Origin: Thalassia testudinum
Lineage: Eukaryota; Streptophyta; Magnoliopsida; Alismatales; Hydrocharitaceae
Length of the DNA: 64,000 bases
NCBI GenBank assembly: GCA_037157565.1
Contig: JAZHRO010000062.1
Coordinates: 8,618,001-8,682,000 of the forward strand
Direction: 5' to 3'
Shown here: in pieces, positions 44,590-54,671 of the stretch
Layout of the letters: each line of letters starts with the position of its first letter
Numbering within the stretch: position 1 is the first letter of the stretch
Position numbers and translations under genes: made by a program
The notes under the pieces: generated by a model
Told to the model about the DNA's origin: nothing
Database searches by the model: none
What the model saw: only the letters and a program-made list of their open reading frames with translations

Positions 44590-46256
44590 TGTTGAATCTA
44601 CGGGTTACTACGCTTTCAAATTTGGTTTTGAAAACCTGTCGTTGCAGTTTGAAAAGCGAAGAATTTCGAGTTCAACAAATAAAATTTATACCGGAATAGA
44701 AATCCCGGGTTGAACTTAGGGAGGCAGACGTTTGATTAAAAATATGTGTTTGTTTTATTTGTCACGAAACAGAATAGCTGGTTGAAAACTATTTAACAAA
44801 TATTAAATAGAAGAGAGAGAGAATATTACAAATAAAAGCAAAAGGGATGTAGAATAAACATGGATTTCATTATCAGAAATTGTTCATTACACTACTCATT
44901 ACGACTAGAAAGTGGGAAATGATTACAATAGAAAGTAGTTTATCTACTCTAGAAAGCAGTAAAAAGAATGGATAGAGAGAGATCCTCCTCGACGATCGCT
45001 TGGAAGACGAGCCGGACGGGACGACGCCTGGAAGAAGGGGAATGGAGAGGGAAGGAGGATGAAGTGGGAAGAACGGGAACAAAGCAGCACGTTGTCGTCG
45101 TTGTGGGATCCGCTTCTCGAATGCAGAGAGAGGACAACCATAGGATGCTCCACGAAGGAGGACGAAGGTGGAAAAATTAAGATTTTTACTCTAGAGGAGC
45201 ATCTCGGGTTTGGGACAAGCTTTTAGAGCTTTGGAAGGGGTGAGAGAAGAGAAGAAGGGATGAGAATTTCGTATGGAGGGGGTCTCCTTTTATAGTTACA
45301 AGGAGTGAGGGCAATTGGGTCATTATATATTGAAAATCATTAATCCGTAGTGGGCGGTTTATGTGCGCTCGCTCACCTCCCCGCACCTCAATGCACATAC
45401 ATGGTCTTCCAATCTCGGCTGTTCAATCGTGAGATCAAACGACTGAGAGCGCTCCATCGCCCGCCTCCTCCGCGCGCCTCATCGCGTGCGATGCCACGTC
45501 GCCTCGCCGTGTCAGAGGTCCGTGGATCTGATTGGGCACATACAACTGCCCGATCTCCATCTTACGGTCGAATGCGCTCGCTCGCCCACTCCAGGAGATG
45601 CACCTCGCGGCTCAAACCCGTGCCTCAACGCTAAGTTAAGGCGCTCGACCAATGAGCTGTGAGGGCATTTGCGTCGAGTGCTTAAGTGCGGGCGATTCAT
45701 AGCCGTTGGATCTTGATCCAACGGCAGAGTGGCTTTGGCGCTAAGGCTTCAGTGGTTGCGTGAGGCCGATTGGGCGACCGAGATGGCGTCACGTGGTGCC
45801 ATCTTGGCCGTCCATCTTCTGGGTGATGTAGATGGTGCCACGGGTATCGGATTGAGTCGATTTTTGCACCGTTAGGCTACGATCGTCAGTCCGAATCGAT
45901 CCGTGCGGTTGGATTTGTTGTCTGAAGTGCGAATTAACACCATCTTGTCCTTTGATCTTCTAGGGTTCCTTGGTCTCTATCTGATGCTACAGATATCCGA
46001 TTAGGGCGATCTTGGAGTCGTTGAACTTCAATCGTCGCTCTGATCAGATTCGTACGGTTGGATCTTCGATCCGAGGCCCCAATAAACAGTCGCCTTGTCC
46101 CTGACCATAAAAGAAGACAATTAACCTCCATTTTATTCAGACTAATCTAAATGCAAGATGATGCATGTTATGCAATATTTATAGTATGTAATGCAATTCT
46201 ATGCTTAATAACATGCATAAATAGACATTTTATGTAATACAAACATGTTTACATCA
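44590..46256 (-). mobile_element. 3' LTR of element E
   Basis: In minus orientation it starts TGATGTAAACATG at 46256 and ends AGATTCAACA at 44590. A TATA box on the minus strand lies at 45286-45295 (CTATAAAAGG). Frames on both strands (45186-45721 and others) are shared with the other LTR but are non-coding LTR sequence. Confidence 0.94.
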
Positions 46257-47534
46257 CACCCCCATGCCTATCTTTTGCTAGTCCCTAGCAAAAACTACAT
46301 GCTATTTATAAAAGAATTAGGTTGGATTACTTGAGCATAAGTTATTTTCAACATTAAGAAAATTTACATTTAGGATCTAAACTTTCAAAGACACAACAGC
46401 ACTCGAGTATCTACCAAAATGCAGACTGCCTTAAGCCCTCGCCTTATTCAAAGAAAAATTTCTTTTTCTCTTTTTCTTCTTTTCTAATTTTTTTTTGGAT
46501 TTTTTGAGTTTAGGGTTAACAAGTGGCTTTCGACGGCCATTCAACTCACCCAAGACTTGATGAAAACCCTAAGTTCTAAGCATCTTATTGTGAATGTGAT
46601 AGACTTGTTGCTTGGCAATTAGAACGGACTTTAGGTTTCTACGCCTCTAGGTGACCTTAAAAAGAGAGTTTTGCCTAAAGGTGTATCTTTACAACCAGTA
46701 GCTTTCTCCCTACTTTTATTTTTATGGGGTCAACACAAGGGTGAATCCAGTGTATATCTCCCCGGTTTATTCTACTTCTTCGCTTCTTCCTAAGTGTTTT
46801 GGGAATTTTCAATGCATTTCTTGAGCTGGGTTTTGGACAACCGGTCGATGAGCTGTTACCACCGACAACTTGCCAGCCATACTCGTGTGGCGAAGTGTGG
46901 CTTATTTCTTTTATTTTCTTTTTATTTTCTCCTTTTCTTTCTTTTCTTTTCTTTTTTTTTTTTTTGACTTTCTTTTTCTTCTTTTTAAGTAGGTGGCTTC
47001 CCTGGTCTAAGATTTATCTAAAGGTAGTAAAAAGAGAATGGTCCAGTGACTGGGCTATGGACAACCTACCTATTGGCTATTACCCATGATAACTTGCCAG
47101 CCATATCACCCTAGAAGGTTCATTAGCTACCCAATTTTCGTTAAAACTGCCGAACAACGAGTCAGTGACAAGATAGTGTGTAGATGCTTTAGACTTAAAG
47201 TTCCCTCAAATTAGATGGTGGGTTGATAAGTCGTGTACTTATCACCCAAACTTATTTACTCAAATTAAAATAGAATTTAGGTTGGCGAGGACTCGAAAAA
47301 CAAATCCACATTTTAGTGGATACCCGGGCTGATTAAGCCCAAAGACCTGAAGGGTCTTTGTGTTCAAATCCTAATGTAATATTTCCTAAGATTGAAAAGT
47401 CCTAATGTCCAAGTATTCCTTCCTAATTCCAATTTTTTTTTAACTAAATAAAAGAAAATAAAATGAATCTACGAAGTTGACAAATTAATTCAACGATGAA
47501 TATCCACCCCCCATGCCTATTTAATGCAATGCCA
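46257..47534 (-). other. Element E 3' non-coding region with PPT, hairpin and duplicated boxes
   Basis: Beside the LTR the minus strand reads GGCATGGGGGTG, a polypurine tract. Just upstream is the perfect hairpin TTTTGCTAG-GGA-CTAGCAAAA (46273-46293). Two related boxes containing GGCTGGCAAGTT and GGTTGTCCA on the minus strand lie at 46823-46880 and 47041-47106, with a T-rich run between. A second tract, GGCATGGGGGGTGG, lies just after the reading frame (about 47502-47519). Element G repeats all of this at 62668-63915. Confidence 0.85.
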
Positions 47535-49328
47535 TTATATTAAAAAGACATAAAACATAGTGGAATAGAGTAGAAAGCACCTGAATTGCGTGAATGATGG
47601 GTCCGCTCTGAGATAAACAAAAGCTGTATACGAGCTAAATTTAGTGCCTTCAGCTAGGCACACTATACAAAGAAGAGAAATAAAGAATTCACAGGTGCAG
47701 GTCAAAATCAGAATAAAAAGATGAAACCTCTGACTTGCCAGCAGATGTCCAAAAATGTGGACCAGATTGTGGTGCAGACCCATGCCCCATGATAGAGAAT
47801 ATCTAAGGTTTTGGATAAAGATTACCCAAAATCTAAAATCAGTATGTAAGCGGGGTCGGGCTTGCGATTTATGAGGATGCAACACACGACCAAAGAGTCG
47901 GGTTACAGAGAAATCAAACTCCAAAGGATAATCAATGAATGTGTGCTTGGGTTGGACATCCTCAGAACAAATGTCATAAGGGTTTTGGTTTGATGATTTC
48001 AGCTTAATTGGAACCCTTAGACTCGGTCTTCTACTTCCTTCAGAGTTTGCTTTCCAAATCAAAATTTCCCAGCTCCTATCCTCCTTCAGAATGTCAAATT
48101 CCGGAATCTCCTGCATATTAATCACCTTGTCTGAAATTTCCAAGTCTAAAAGATGTGGCTGAATTAGAATTGATTTGGATCTAATTATCTCAAAAATAGA
48201 ATCATCAGTAAATTCAATGGGGTGTAACTGACAATCAGGGCATTGGATTGCATCCTCCAGAAAATATAATTCTAGATCCGTCATGTGATCTCCAATAAGA
48301 TCAGTTTCCTCAGTTATTGGGTTATCAAATGATCTATTAGATTCCTCAGGCCCAATCGTCTTACAGAAATCGTGTTCTGTAAACTCACGTGAGACTTCGC
48401 AAACTGAATCTTCACCATCAGAATCAAAGAAATCAAAATCCGTATTAATGTATGTCCCAAAATCATCCATCACTTTCTGATCCATGGAGACATACGTTTC
48501 CTCGTGCCCCAGTTCAAGGATCTAAGGTGAAGAAATCAGATCATCCTTAATTGGTTGCTCTAATTCAATCTGGTCAGCCTCGTAACATGTGTCCCCTTCA
48601 ATAGGTGCCTGAGCGTGTTCTGACATAGGCTCTCCTGAAGGGGGTTCATCTTGGGAATCATCCCAGGATTGAACTAAAGCAACCACAAATCTCATTCTCA
48701 ATTTTACTAACTTCCCAAGTAGAAACTCACCCGGGTTCTTATCCTTAACATCTTGGAGTCAATCCAACAAATACTTGTTCAAATCATCAATCATCTCAAT
48801 CAGGGGCTCTAATTTTTCAATGCAAGGGATTGGTTGAACTTCTAAAGATTGTATGGTATTCCTCAAGTTAGCCAAAACCTTATCTTGAACCTGGTTACCC
48901 TGAACCAAATGACTTGTTTCAGGGTTGGGTGGGTTTGGGATCAGTGAAGAGGAGTTAACGAATTGAGATTCGTGATACCCTTCCTGATAATAGGTCATTT
49001 TGGATTGTTCAAAAGGTAGTGATGACCTAAAGGTAGTGTAATTAGAGGATGGGTAAGGATCAGTGTATCCTCCTTGATTGTAGATCGTATTAGGTTGTCC
49101 ATGAAAGAGTGACGATCTATAATTGATGTGGCTCGGAGAAGGATAGAAATCACAATAATGGTGTTTAGGGTTAGACCCTAAACACGGAGGCTCGGAACTG
49201 TATCCCCAATCCGAGTTATCCCAACTAACCATTGGTTGATTACAGTATGAGTCAGGATAATCATGTTGAGGATAACTCATAACAGGAGGGAAAGAGCGAG
49301 AATGCGTATAAAATGTGGAAGGATTCAT
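47535..49328 (-). pseudogene. Element E protein, about 600 codons, unrecognised
   Basis: The start is the ATG of MNPSTFYTHSRSFPPV at 49328; extending upstream would need a non-ATG start over a splice-acceptor-like site. Residues 1-150 are rich in Tyr, Ser, Pro and Asn (YPDSYCNQP, SSLFHGQPNTIYNQGGYTD). A helical part follows (KVLANLRNTIQSLEVQPIPC, KLEPLIEMIDDLNKYLLD), then an acidic middle (FDFFDSDGEDSVCEVSREF, EESNRSFDNPITEETDL). Near the C-terminus is a hydrophobic stretch (FHLFILILTCTCEFFISLL) that could span a membrane. Two in-frame stops, TGA at 48759-48761 and TAG at 48522-48524, are the only breaks; the frame is otherwise kept. I recognise no family. Element G carries a clear homologue with shared wording throughout, so the frame was once under selection. 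Confidence 0.75.
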
Positions 49329-49353
49329 GATAGATGGGAGGAAGAAAGATGCC

Positions 49354-50346
49354 CTGCAATACAAGCAATCAAACCTATCCTTAAGTGGGCTAGCCTAAAG
49401 ACCTACAGACTCCCAGAACCCGTCTTGAGATAAAGAAACGATTTAATCTACTTTTGTCTGTTCAATCCAACTAGTTAGAAGGAGGGACTGGGGAGAAGGT
49501 TCTTCCTTCGGCTTGCGCCTCCAGTTCCTAGTGTACCCCCCAGCTACGATCGTTTGATTATGCTCCCCTAGCTAGACATCAGATTGAACAGTAGAATTAG
49601 ACTAATAAAAAATAATCTCGTTCTGGGCTCCGAAGAGCGAGTCGAATCCTTAAGGCCAACGTCTACTCTGTTTTATTTAGGGCTAGGTTTGAATGTACTT
49701 TGGAATGTGATGGGCCCTTTATCTGGGTTGTGCCCTTAATGATTGATTGATGTGTGTGTGCATGCACAACTAGTGATTTTCAAGCAAGATTATTTTTGAT
49801 GCGGTGAATTTTAGGATTCAAATCTTGCTTAGTAGCTTTTAGGATTCAACTTTAGGTGTTTTCAAATAAGTTTTGTTGGCACACCAGGTTTGAAAACACA
49901 GGTGAAGATGTTTTCCTTTGAAACTTAAAATAATGCAGAGTGCCTGGTAAATCCCTAAGAGTTGAACTTATGTGGCAGCTACTTGATGAGTTGATTTTAA
50001 TTGAAGTGGTGCGACCCAATCAACTCAAACAATTGGCCTGTTGCGCCACCTAATTAGGCACACAAGTGATTACCTAATCTTATTTCTACTCAATTATGTG
50101 TTTGGATGTGTGTACCGGTTCCAAAGATTGGTTTATCGGTTGAGTTTGAAAATCAGATGAGGTTGTGTACCTCTGTGAGTTTTTTTTTTAATTTTTATTT
50201 TTAAATGTGGAGGTTGAGGCGGGTGCAGGTGTCAAATAAACAAACAAAAATAGCCTTAGAGTTTATAAGAACACCTAGGTTGATTTATGTTTGTATTATT
50301 ACATGGTGGAATGAAAACTAATGGGTGGGGGTGGGGAAAAACTTAC
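49354..50346 (-). other. Candidate leader intron of element E
   Basis: On the minus strand a donor GGTTCT|GTAAGT is at 50346 and an acceptor TTGTATTGCAG|GG ends at 49354, 26 bases before the ATG. Element G has the same sites 1002 bases apart (here 993). Sequence between is non-coding and T-rich on the minus strand. Confidence 0.6.
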
Positions 50347-50482
50347 AGAACCTTCAACAGCACTTTGCTCCAATCTACCGCTTTTGCTCATTTTAAAAGA
50401 GTACCAACAATCACAATAAGGAGAGGAGTGAGGTAAATGATTTGTAAGTTGGAAAACGTGAAAAAATCAAAGAGCGTCGCCT

Positions 50483-50499
50483 CCCTGGCAACGGCGTCA
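50483..50499 (-). other. Element E primer-binding site (tRNA-Asp type)
   Basis: The minus strand reads TGACGCCGTTGCCAGGG, 15 of 17 of the tRNA-Asp complement, both differences transitions. It lies three bases inside the LTR. Confidence 0.88.
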
Positions 50500-50502
50500 A
50501 AA

Positions 50503-52196
50503 TGTTGAAGCTACAGGTTACTATGCTTTCGAATTTGGTTTTGAAAACCTGTCGTTGTAGTTTGAAAAGCGAAGAACTCGGGTTCAACAAGTAAAATTTA
50601 TACCGGAATAGAAATCCCAGGTCGAACTTAGGGAGGTGGATGTTTGATTAAAAATATGCGTTTGTTTTATTTGTCACGAAACAGAATAGCTGGTTGAAAA
50701 CTATTTAACAAATAATAAATAGAAGAGAGAGAGAATATTACAAATAAAAGCAAAAGGGATGTAGAATAAACATGGATTTCATTATCAAAAATTGTTCATT
50801 ACACTACTCATTACGACTAGAAAGTAGGAAATGATTACACTAGAAAGTAGTAAATCTACTCTAGAAAGCAGTAAAAAGAATGGAGAGAGAGATATCCTCC
50901 TCGACGATCGCTTGGAAGATGAGCCGGACGGGACGATGCCTGGAAGAAAGGGAATGGAGCAGGAAGGAGGATGAAGTGGGAAGAATGGGAACGAAGTAGC
51001 ACATCGTCATTGTCGCGGGATCCGCTTCTCGAATGCAGAGAGAGGACAGCCGCAGGATGCTCGACGAATGGGGACGAAGGTGGAAAAATTAAGATTTTTA
51101 CTCTAGAGGAGCATCCAGGGTTTAGGAAAAGCTCTTAGAGCTTTTGAAGGGGTGAGAGAAGAAAAGAAGGGATGAGAATTTCGTATGGAGGGGGTCTCCT
51201 TTTATAGTTGCAAGGAGTGAGGGCAATTTGGTCATTACATGTTGAAAATCATTAATTTAGGACCTTTAGTGAACGTGACCGTAGTGGGCGGCTTGCACGC
51301 GCCCGCTCACCTCCCCGTGCCTCAACGTGCGTCCACGATCTTCCAATCTCGATTGTTCGATTGTGAGATCAAACGGCTGAGAGCGCTCCATCACCCGCCT
51401 CCTCCACGCGCCTCATCCCGTGTGATGCCGTGTCGCCTCACCGCGTCAGATGGCACGTGGATCTGATTGGGCGCGCACAGCTGCCCGATCTCCATCGTGC
51501 GGTCGAATGTGGTCGGTCGCCCGCTCCAAGAGATGCACCCCATGGCTCAAACCCACGCCTCAACACTAAGTTAAGGCGCTCGAACAACGCGCTGTGAGGG
51601 CGTTTGTGTCGAGCGCTTAACTTAAGCGCGGGCGATTCACAGCCATTGAATCTTGATCCAACGGCAGAGAGGCGTTGGCTCTAAGGCTTCAGCGGTTGCA
51701 TGCGGCCGATTGGGCGGCCGAGATGGCACCACATGGTGCCATCTTGGCTATCCATCTTCTGGGTGATGTAGATGGTGCCACGGGTATCGGATTGAGTCAA
51801 TTTTCATGCTGTTAGGTTGCGATCGTCGATCTGAATCCATCCGTGTGGTTAGATTTGTTGTCTAAAGTGTGGATTAACACCATCTTGGCCCTTGATCTTC
51901 TAGGGTTCCTCGATCTCTATCTGATGCTACAGATATTCGATTAGGGTGATCTTGGAGTCGTTGAACTCCAATTGTCACTTTGATTAGTTCTGTACAGTTG
52001 GATCTTTGATCCAAGGCCCCGATAAACAATCGCCCTGTCTCTAACCATAAAAGGAGACAATTAACCTCCATTTTATTCAGACTAATCTAAATGCAAGATG
52101 ATGCATGTTATGCAATATTTATAGTATGTAATACAATTCTATGTTTAAGAACATGCATAAATAGACATTTTATGTAATACAAACATGTTTACATCA
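50503..52196 (-). mobile_element. 5' LTR of element E
   Basis: It starts TGATGTAAACATG at 52196 and ends GCTTCAACA at 50503 (minus). The TATA box CTATAAAAG is at 51199-51207. It differs from the 3' LTR at scattered sites and by a short extra segment around 51255-51285, so it is not a very recent insertion. Confidence 0.94.
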
Positions 52197-52201
52197 TGAC
52201 C
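52197..52201 (+). repeat. Right target site duplication of element E
   Basis: TGACC, exact partner of 44585-44589. Confidence 0.95.
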
Positions 52202-52537
52202 TACTCTATGACACTAAACACACACTGTTAGATTCCAGCAATCCTTAGCCATATGCCCATGACTTCGGCAATGCTAGCATGTGAGGTCTCGTGGCTGAGC
52301 CCAGACAATGCTCAACCCCTTATTCCTCAAGGTACCCTTCCTCTTATGACCAACCACTAGAGACCAGTCATAGCCCTCACCATCTCCTACACCACCACAC
52401 TCCTCACGCTCAATGTTCTGCTCTCTCCCACCTTCACTCATCACTCTCTCTGTGCCACAAGGTGTCATCATAATTCGCATGTGTAAAATTTCAAAGCTGT
52501 ATCTCTAGATTTCAACTTTACATTAAATAATAGTAAG
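52202..52537 (-). pseudogene. Degraded coding relic, 5' part with CCHC zinc knuckle
   Basis: The minus strand reads, after MRIMMTPCGTERVMSEGGRE at 52480 and a VVGHKRKGTLRNKGLSI stretch, a knuckle C-stop-H-C-R-S-H-G-H-M-A-K-D-C at about 52232-52275. This keeps the C-X2-C-X4-H-X4-C spacing with a stop at one of the X positions. Joined across element E it leads into the fragments at 44300-44450. A retroelement nucleic-acid-binding protein is likely; which kind is unclear. Confidence 0.45.
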
Positions 52538-52925
52538 TGTTAGAGTATTAGTTAAAGAGTCCTAATTTAGTTAGGTTAGTTATTAAATTAAGTTAGAGGT
52601 CATGAGTCTTATTTTATTCATGTTTTCTATTTTCGAGTTCTATTAGGTCTACTATGTAATTTTCCTAATTCTATTATCTATATAAAGGGGGTTAGGGTTC
52701 TCTATTTCAATGAGAGGCATTATTCTATTCTCCACATGGTATCAAAGCATGAATCATCCTAAGAAAAGAAATCTTAACCTTATTCCCCACGAGTAGAGAG
52801 AAGGCCCCCCACTGTTGCCCCCGCCCCTCTCTACACGTGTATAACCTCTTCGTGCACACTCTTCTTCACATACAAGTCTACACACATCACCCCTGCCTCT
52901 GCACGCACATTACGCACACATGCCT
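52538..52925 (+). mobile_element. Short-LTR Copia element, 5' end only
   Basis: A 199-bp LTR (52538-52736) runs from TGTTAGAGTATTAG to TATTCTCCACA. It contains a TATA box (TATATAAAGG at about 52679). The PBS TGGTATCAAAGC follows directly (52737-52748). The short leader that follows is cut at 52925 by the Sirevirus LTR. Compact LTR plus tRNA-Met PBS is typical of small plant Copia lineages. Confidence 0.85.
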
Positions 52926-54614
52926 TGTTGGTGCAAGGGCACCACGATCGCTAATTTTGATGATAACAAAACACTTGTCATTTAACATTTGCATTGAGTT
53001 TAAAGTTTTAGGAAAATGTAAATGGTTACAAATGTGAAGGAGCTCAAGCTCACATCCATGGCGGATTGGAGGAGCTTGATGGAGGAGAAGGAGCTTCGCT
53101 TGGAACAAAAGCTAGAAGACAAGAAGAATAGGATAGATTTCCTTTTGTCTTGTATTCTATGCTTTGTTTTTGTATCTTTGTTCTTTGCTCTTTACTTTTT
53201 CTAGATTATATGTTAAAGAGCCTCAAAGTAAGAAAGCTATAGTCCGAGGAACACCTACATAAACCTAGGATACTTAGGCTTTTCGTAGAGAACTTAGAAA
53301 GCCAAAATAGGCATCAGACAGCCTGATCAGACGTCTAATCTGAAAATCAAATGTCTGATCTTAGACTTTAAGACGTTTGACTGTTTGATCAGATGTCCAA
53401 AACACTTAGGTTGGAGAACCACTTTCTTTCAACCAGTTTCAGACGTCCAGCCCTTAGTCCAGATGTCTTAGAAGACATCTGATGACCTTGCCAGACGTCT
53501 AACTAGAAGACCGTTGGCTTTGTTAGACTTAATCATTAAGGATTATCCTTTAATCTGACCTACATTCACTTTTAGATGTCCTTCGAGAACCCTAGACATA
53601 TGATAAGTAGATGTTAGGCCCAAATCACCTTTTGTAAGATGATTATAGTCGTTTAACCTCGGGAAATCCATTCCCACAGAAGATTGCATTTCCAGACGTC
53701 CAGACTTTGTGCTAGACGACTGACCTGTCGTTTGATCAACAAATCCTAGAACCCTGTTTAGGTCTGGGCAAAATAGGAAGGAAAGCCATCTTAAATTAGA
53801 CGTTTGATTAGTTTCCCAGACATCTTATAATTGATCTTTAGACGTCCGTCTTGATACAACTTTAATCAGATCTTCCACCATTCTAGATTAGATGACTAAT
53901 TCCTAGATCAAACGACTAATTCCTAGTTCAGACGATGTCCCAGACGTCTGATAATAGATTCAAACATCTGATAACCCTGTCAAGAGAAGCCTTCCAAAGG
54001 TTAGAAGAGGCTTTTAAACCCTTCGTAGGGCCTCTATAAATAGAGGTGGACCTTTCCTTTGCAATACACACCTAAAGATACTACTTCCACTCATATTGTG
54101 TCCAAAAAGAGATTATCAAGTGCCAGAAGTGCCATTGCTTTCCCATCTACACAATCTTCATCTGAGAGCATGATCTGCTGTGCACTTCACTTCCATCTCA
54201 GGGAAGTACCCGTTGCCTATAGAAGCTAAGTTTAAGGCATATACTTTGTGGCTCTATAGGACTATTGTAATTTCCTTTTGTGGTTGGGTATTCACTTTGC
54301 GAATTCTCATCTCCTTCGTGGGATAAAATACTCCTTGTGAAGAGGAGGGTTTGAGGTACGCTACCCTTGTCTAAGTAGCGTGGTTGTAAGAGGTTGAACT
54401 ACCCTTGTTTGAAGTAGTTCATTAGTGGATTTGATCGACTTGGTCGATTGGGAAATCCTAAGTCGAGAGTCTTAGGTGGTGGTTTTTACTTAGGTTTGGG
54501 TTTTCACCTAAAAATCCTATGTTCTTGTGATTGCATCTTTTGTGAGATTGATTATTACATTTTCACATTTTATTTCGTATCACGCAAATCTCACCTTCTC
54601 CGTTAGAACCTTCA
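52926..54614 (+). mobile_element. 5' LTR of second Sirevirus-like element
   Basis: It runs from TGTTGGTGCAAGG to TTAGAACCTTCA. U3 holds a decayed GACGTC array (about 53310-53960) and the TATA box CTATAAATAGAGG is at 54034. The segment with GAAGAGGAGGGTTTGAGG matches the LTR relic at 4703-6228. Small frames at 52837-53204 lie in LTR sequence. Confidence 0.9.
53310..53960. repeat. Decayed GACGTC array in second Sirevirus LTR
   Basis: AGACGTCT-like boxes include intact cores near 53328, 53444, 53501, 53695, 53824 and 53942. More are changed to GATGTC, GACATC or GACGTT. The array is upstream of the TATA box, as in the younger element. Confidence 0.85.
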
Positions 54615-54616
54615 AT

Positions 54617-54628
54617 TGGTATCAGAGC
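54617..54628 (+). other. Primer-binding site of second Sirevirus-like element
   Basis: TGGTATCAGAGC, full match to the initiator tRNA-Met type, two bases after the LTR. Confidence 0.93.
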
Positions 54629-54671
54629 AAGTCTCGTGACTTCGGAGTAACACACCAGCGAGGATCAAATC

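Larger units (their letters stand above)
44590..52196 (-). mobile_element. Element E: complete non-autonomous LTR element with one unknown protein
   Basis: Length 7607 bp in minus orientation. LTRs are 44590-46256 (1667 bp) and 50503-52196 (1694 bp). The PBS (tRNA-Asp type) is at 50483-50499 and the purine tract is at 46257-46270. The target duplication TGACC is exact. The 4.25-kb interior holds a leader with an intron candidate, one long frame of about 600 codons (47535-49328) and a non-coding 1.2-kb 3' region. No gag, protease, RT, RNase H or integrase motif is seen on either strand. Element G (57892 onward) has the same plan on the plus strand, so this is a family, not a chance deletion. 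PBS type suggests descent from the Athila/Tat side of Ty3/Gypsy. Confidence 0.9.

Noticed and set aside
45350..45721. Frames in the element E LTR as genes
   Set aside because: They lie in U3 upstream of the TATA box and are not kept open in the other LTR (51239-51466 differs in length and frame).
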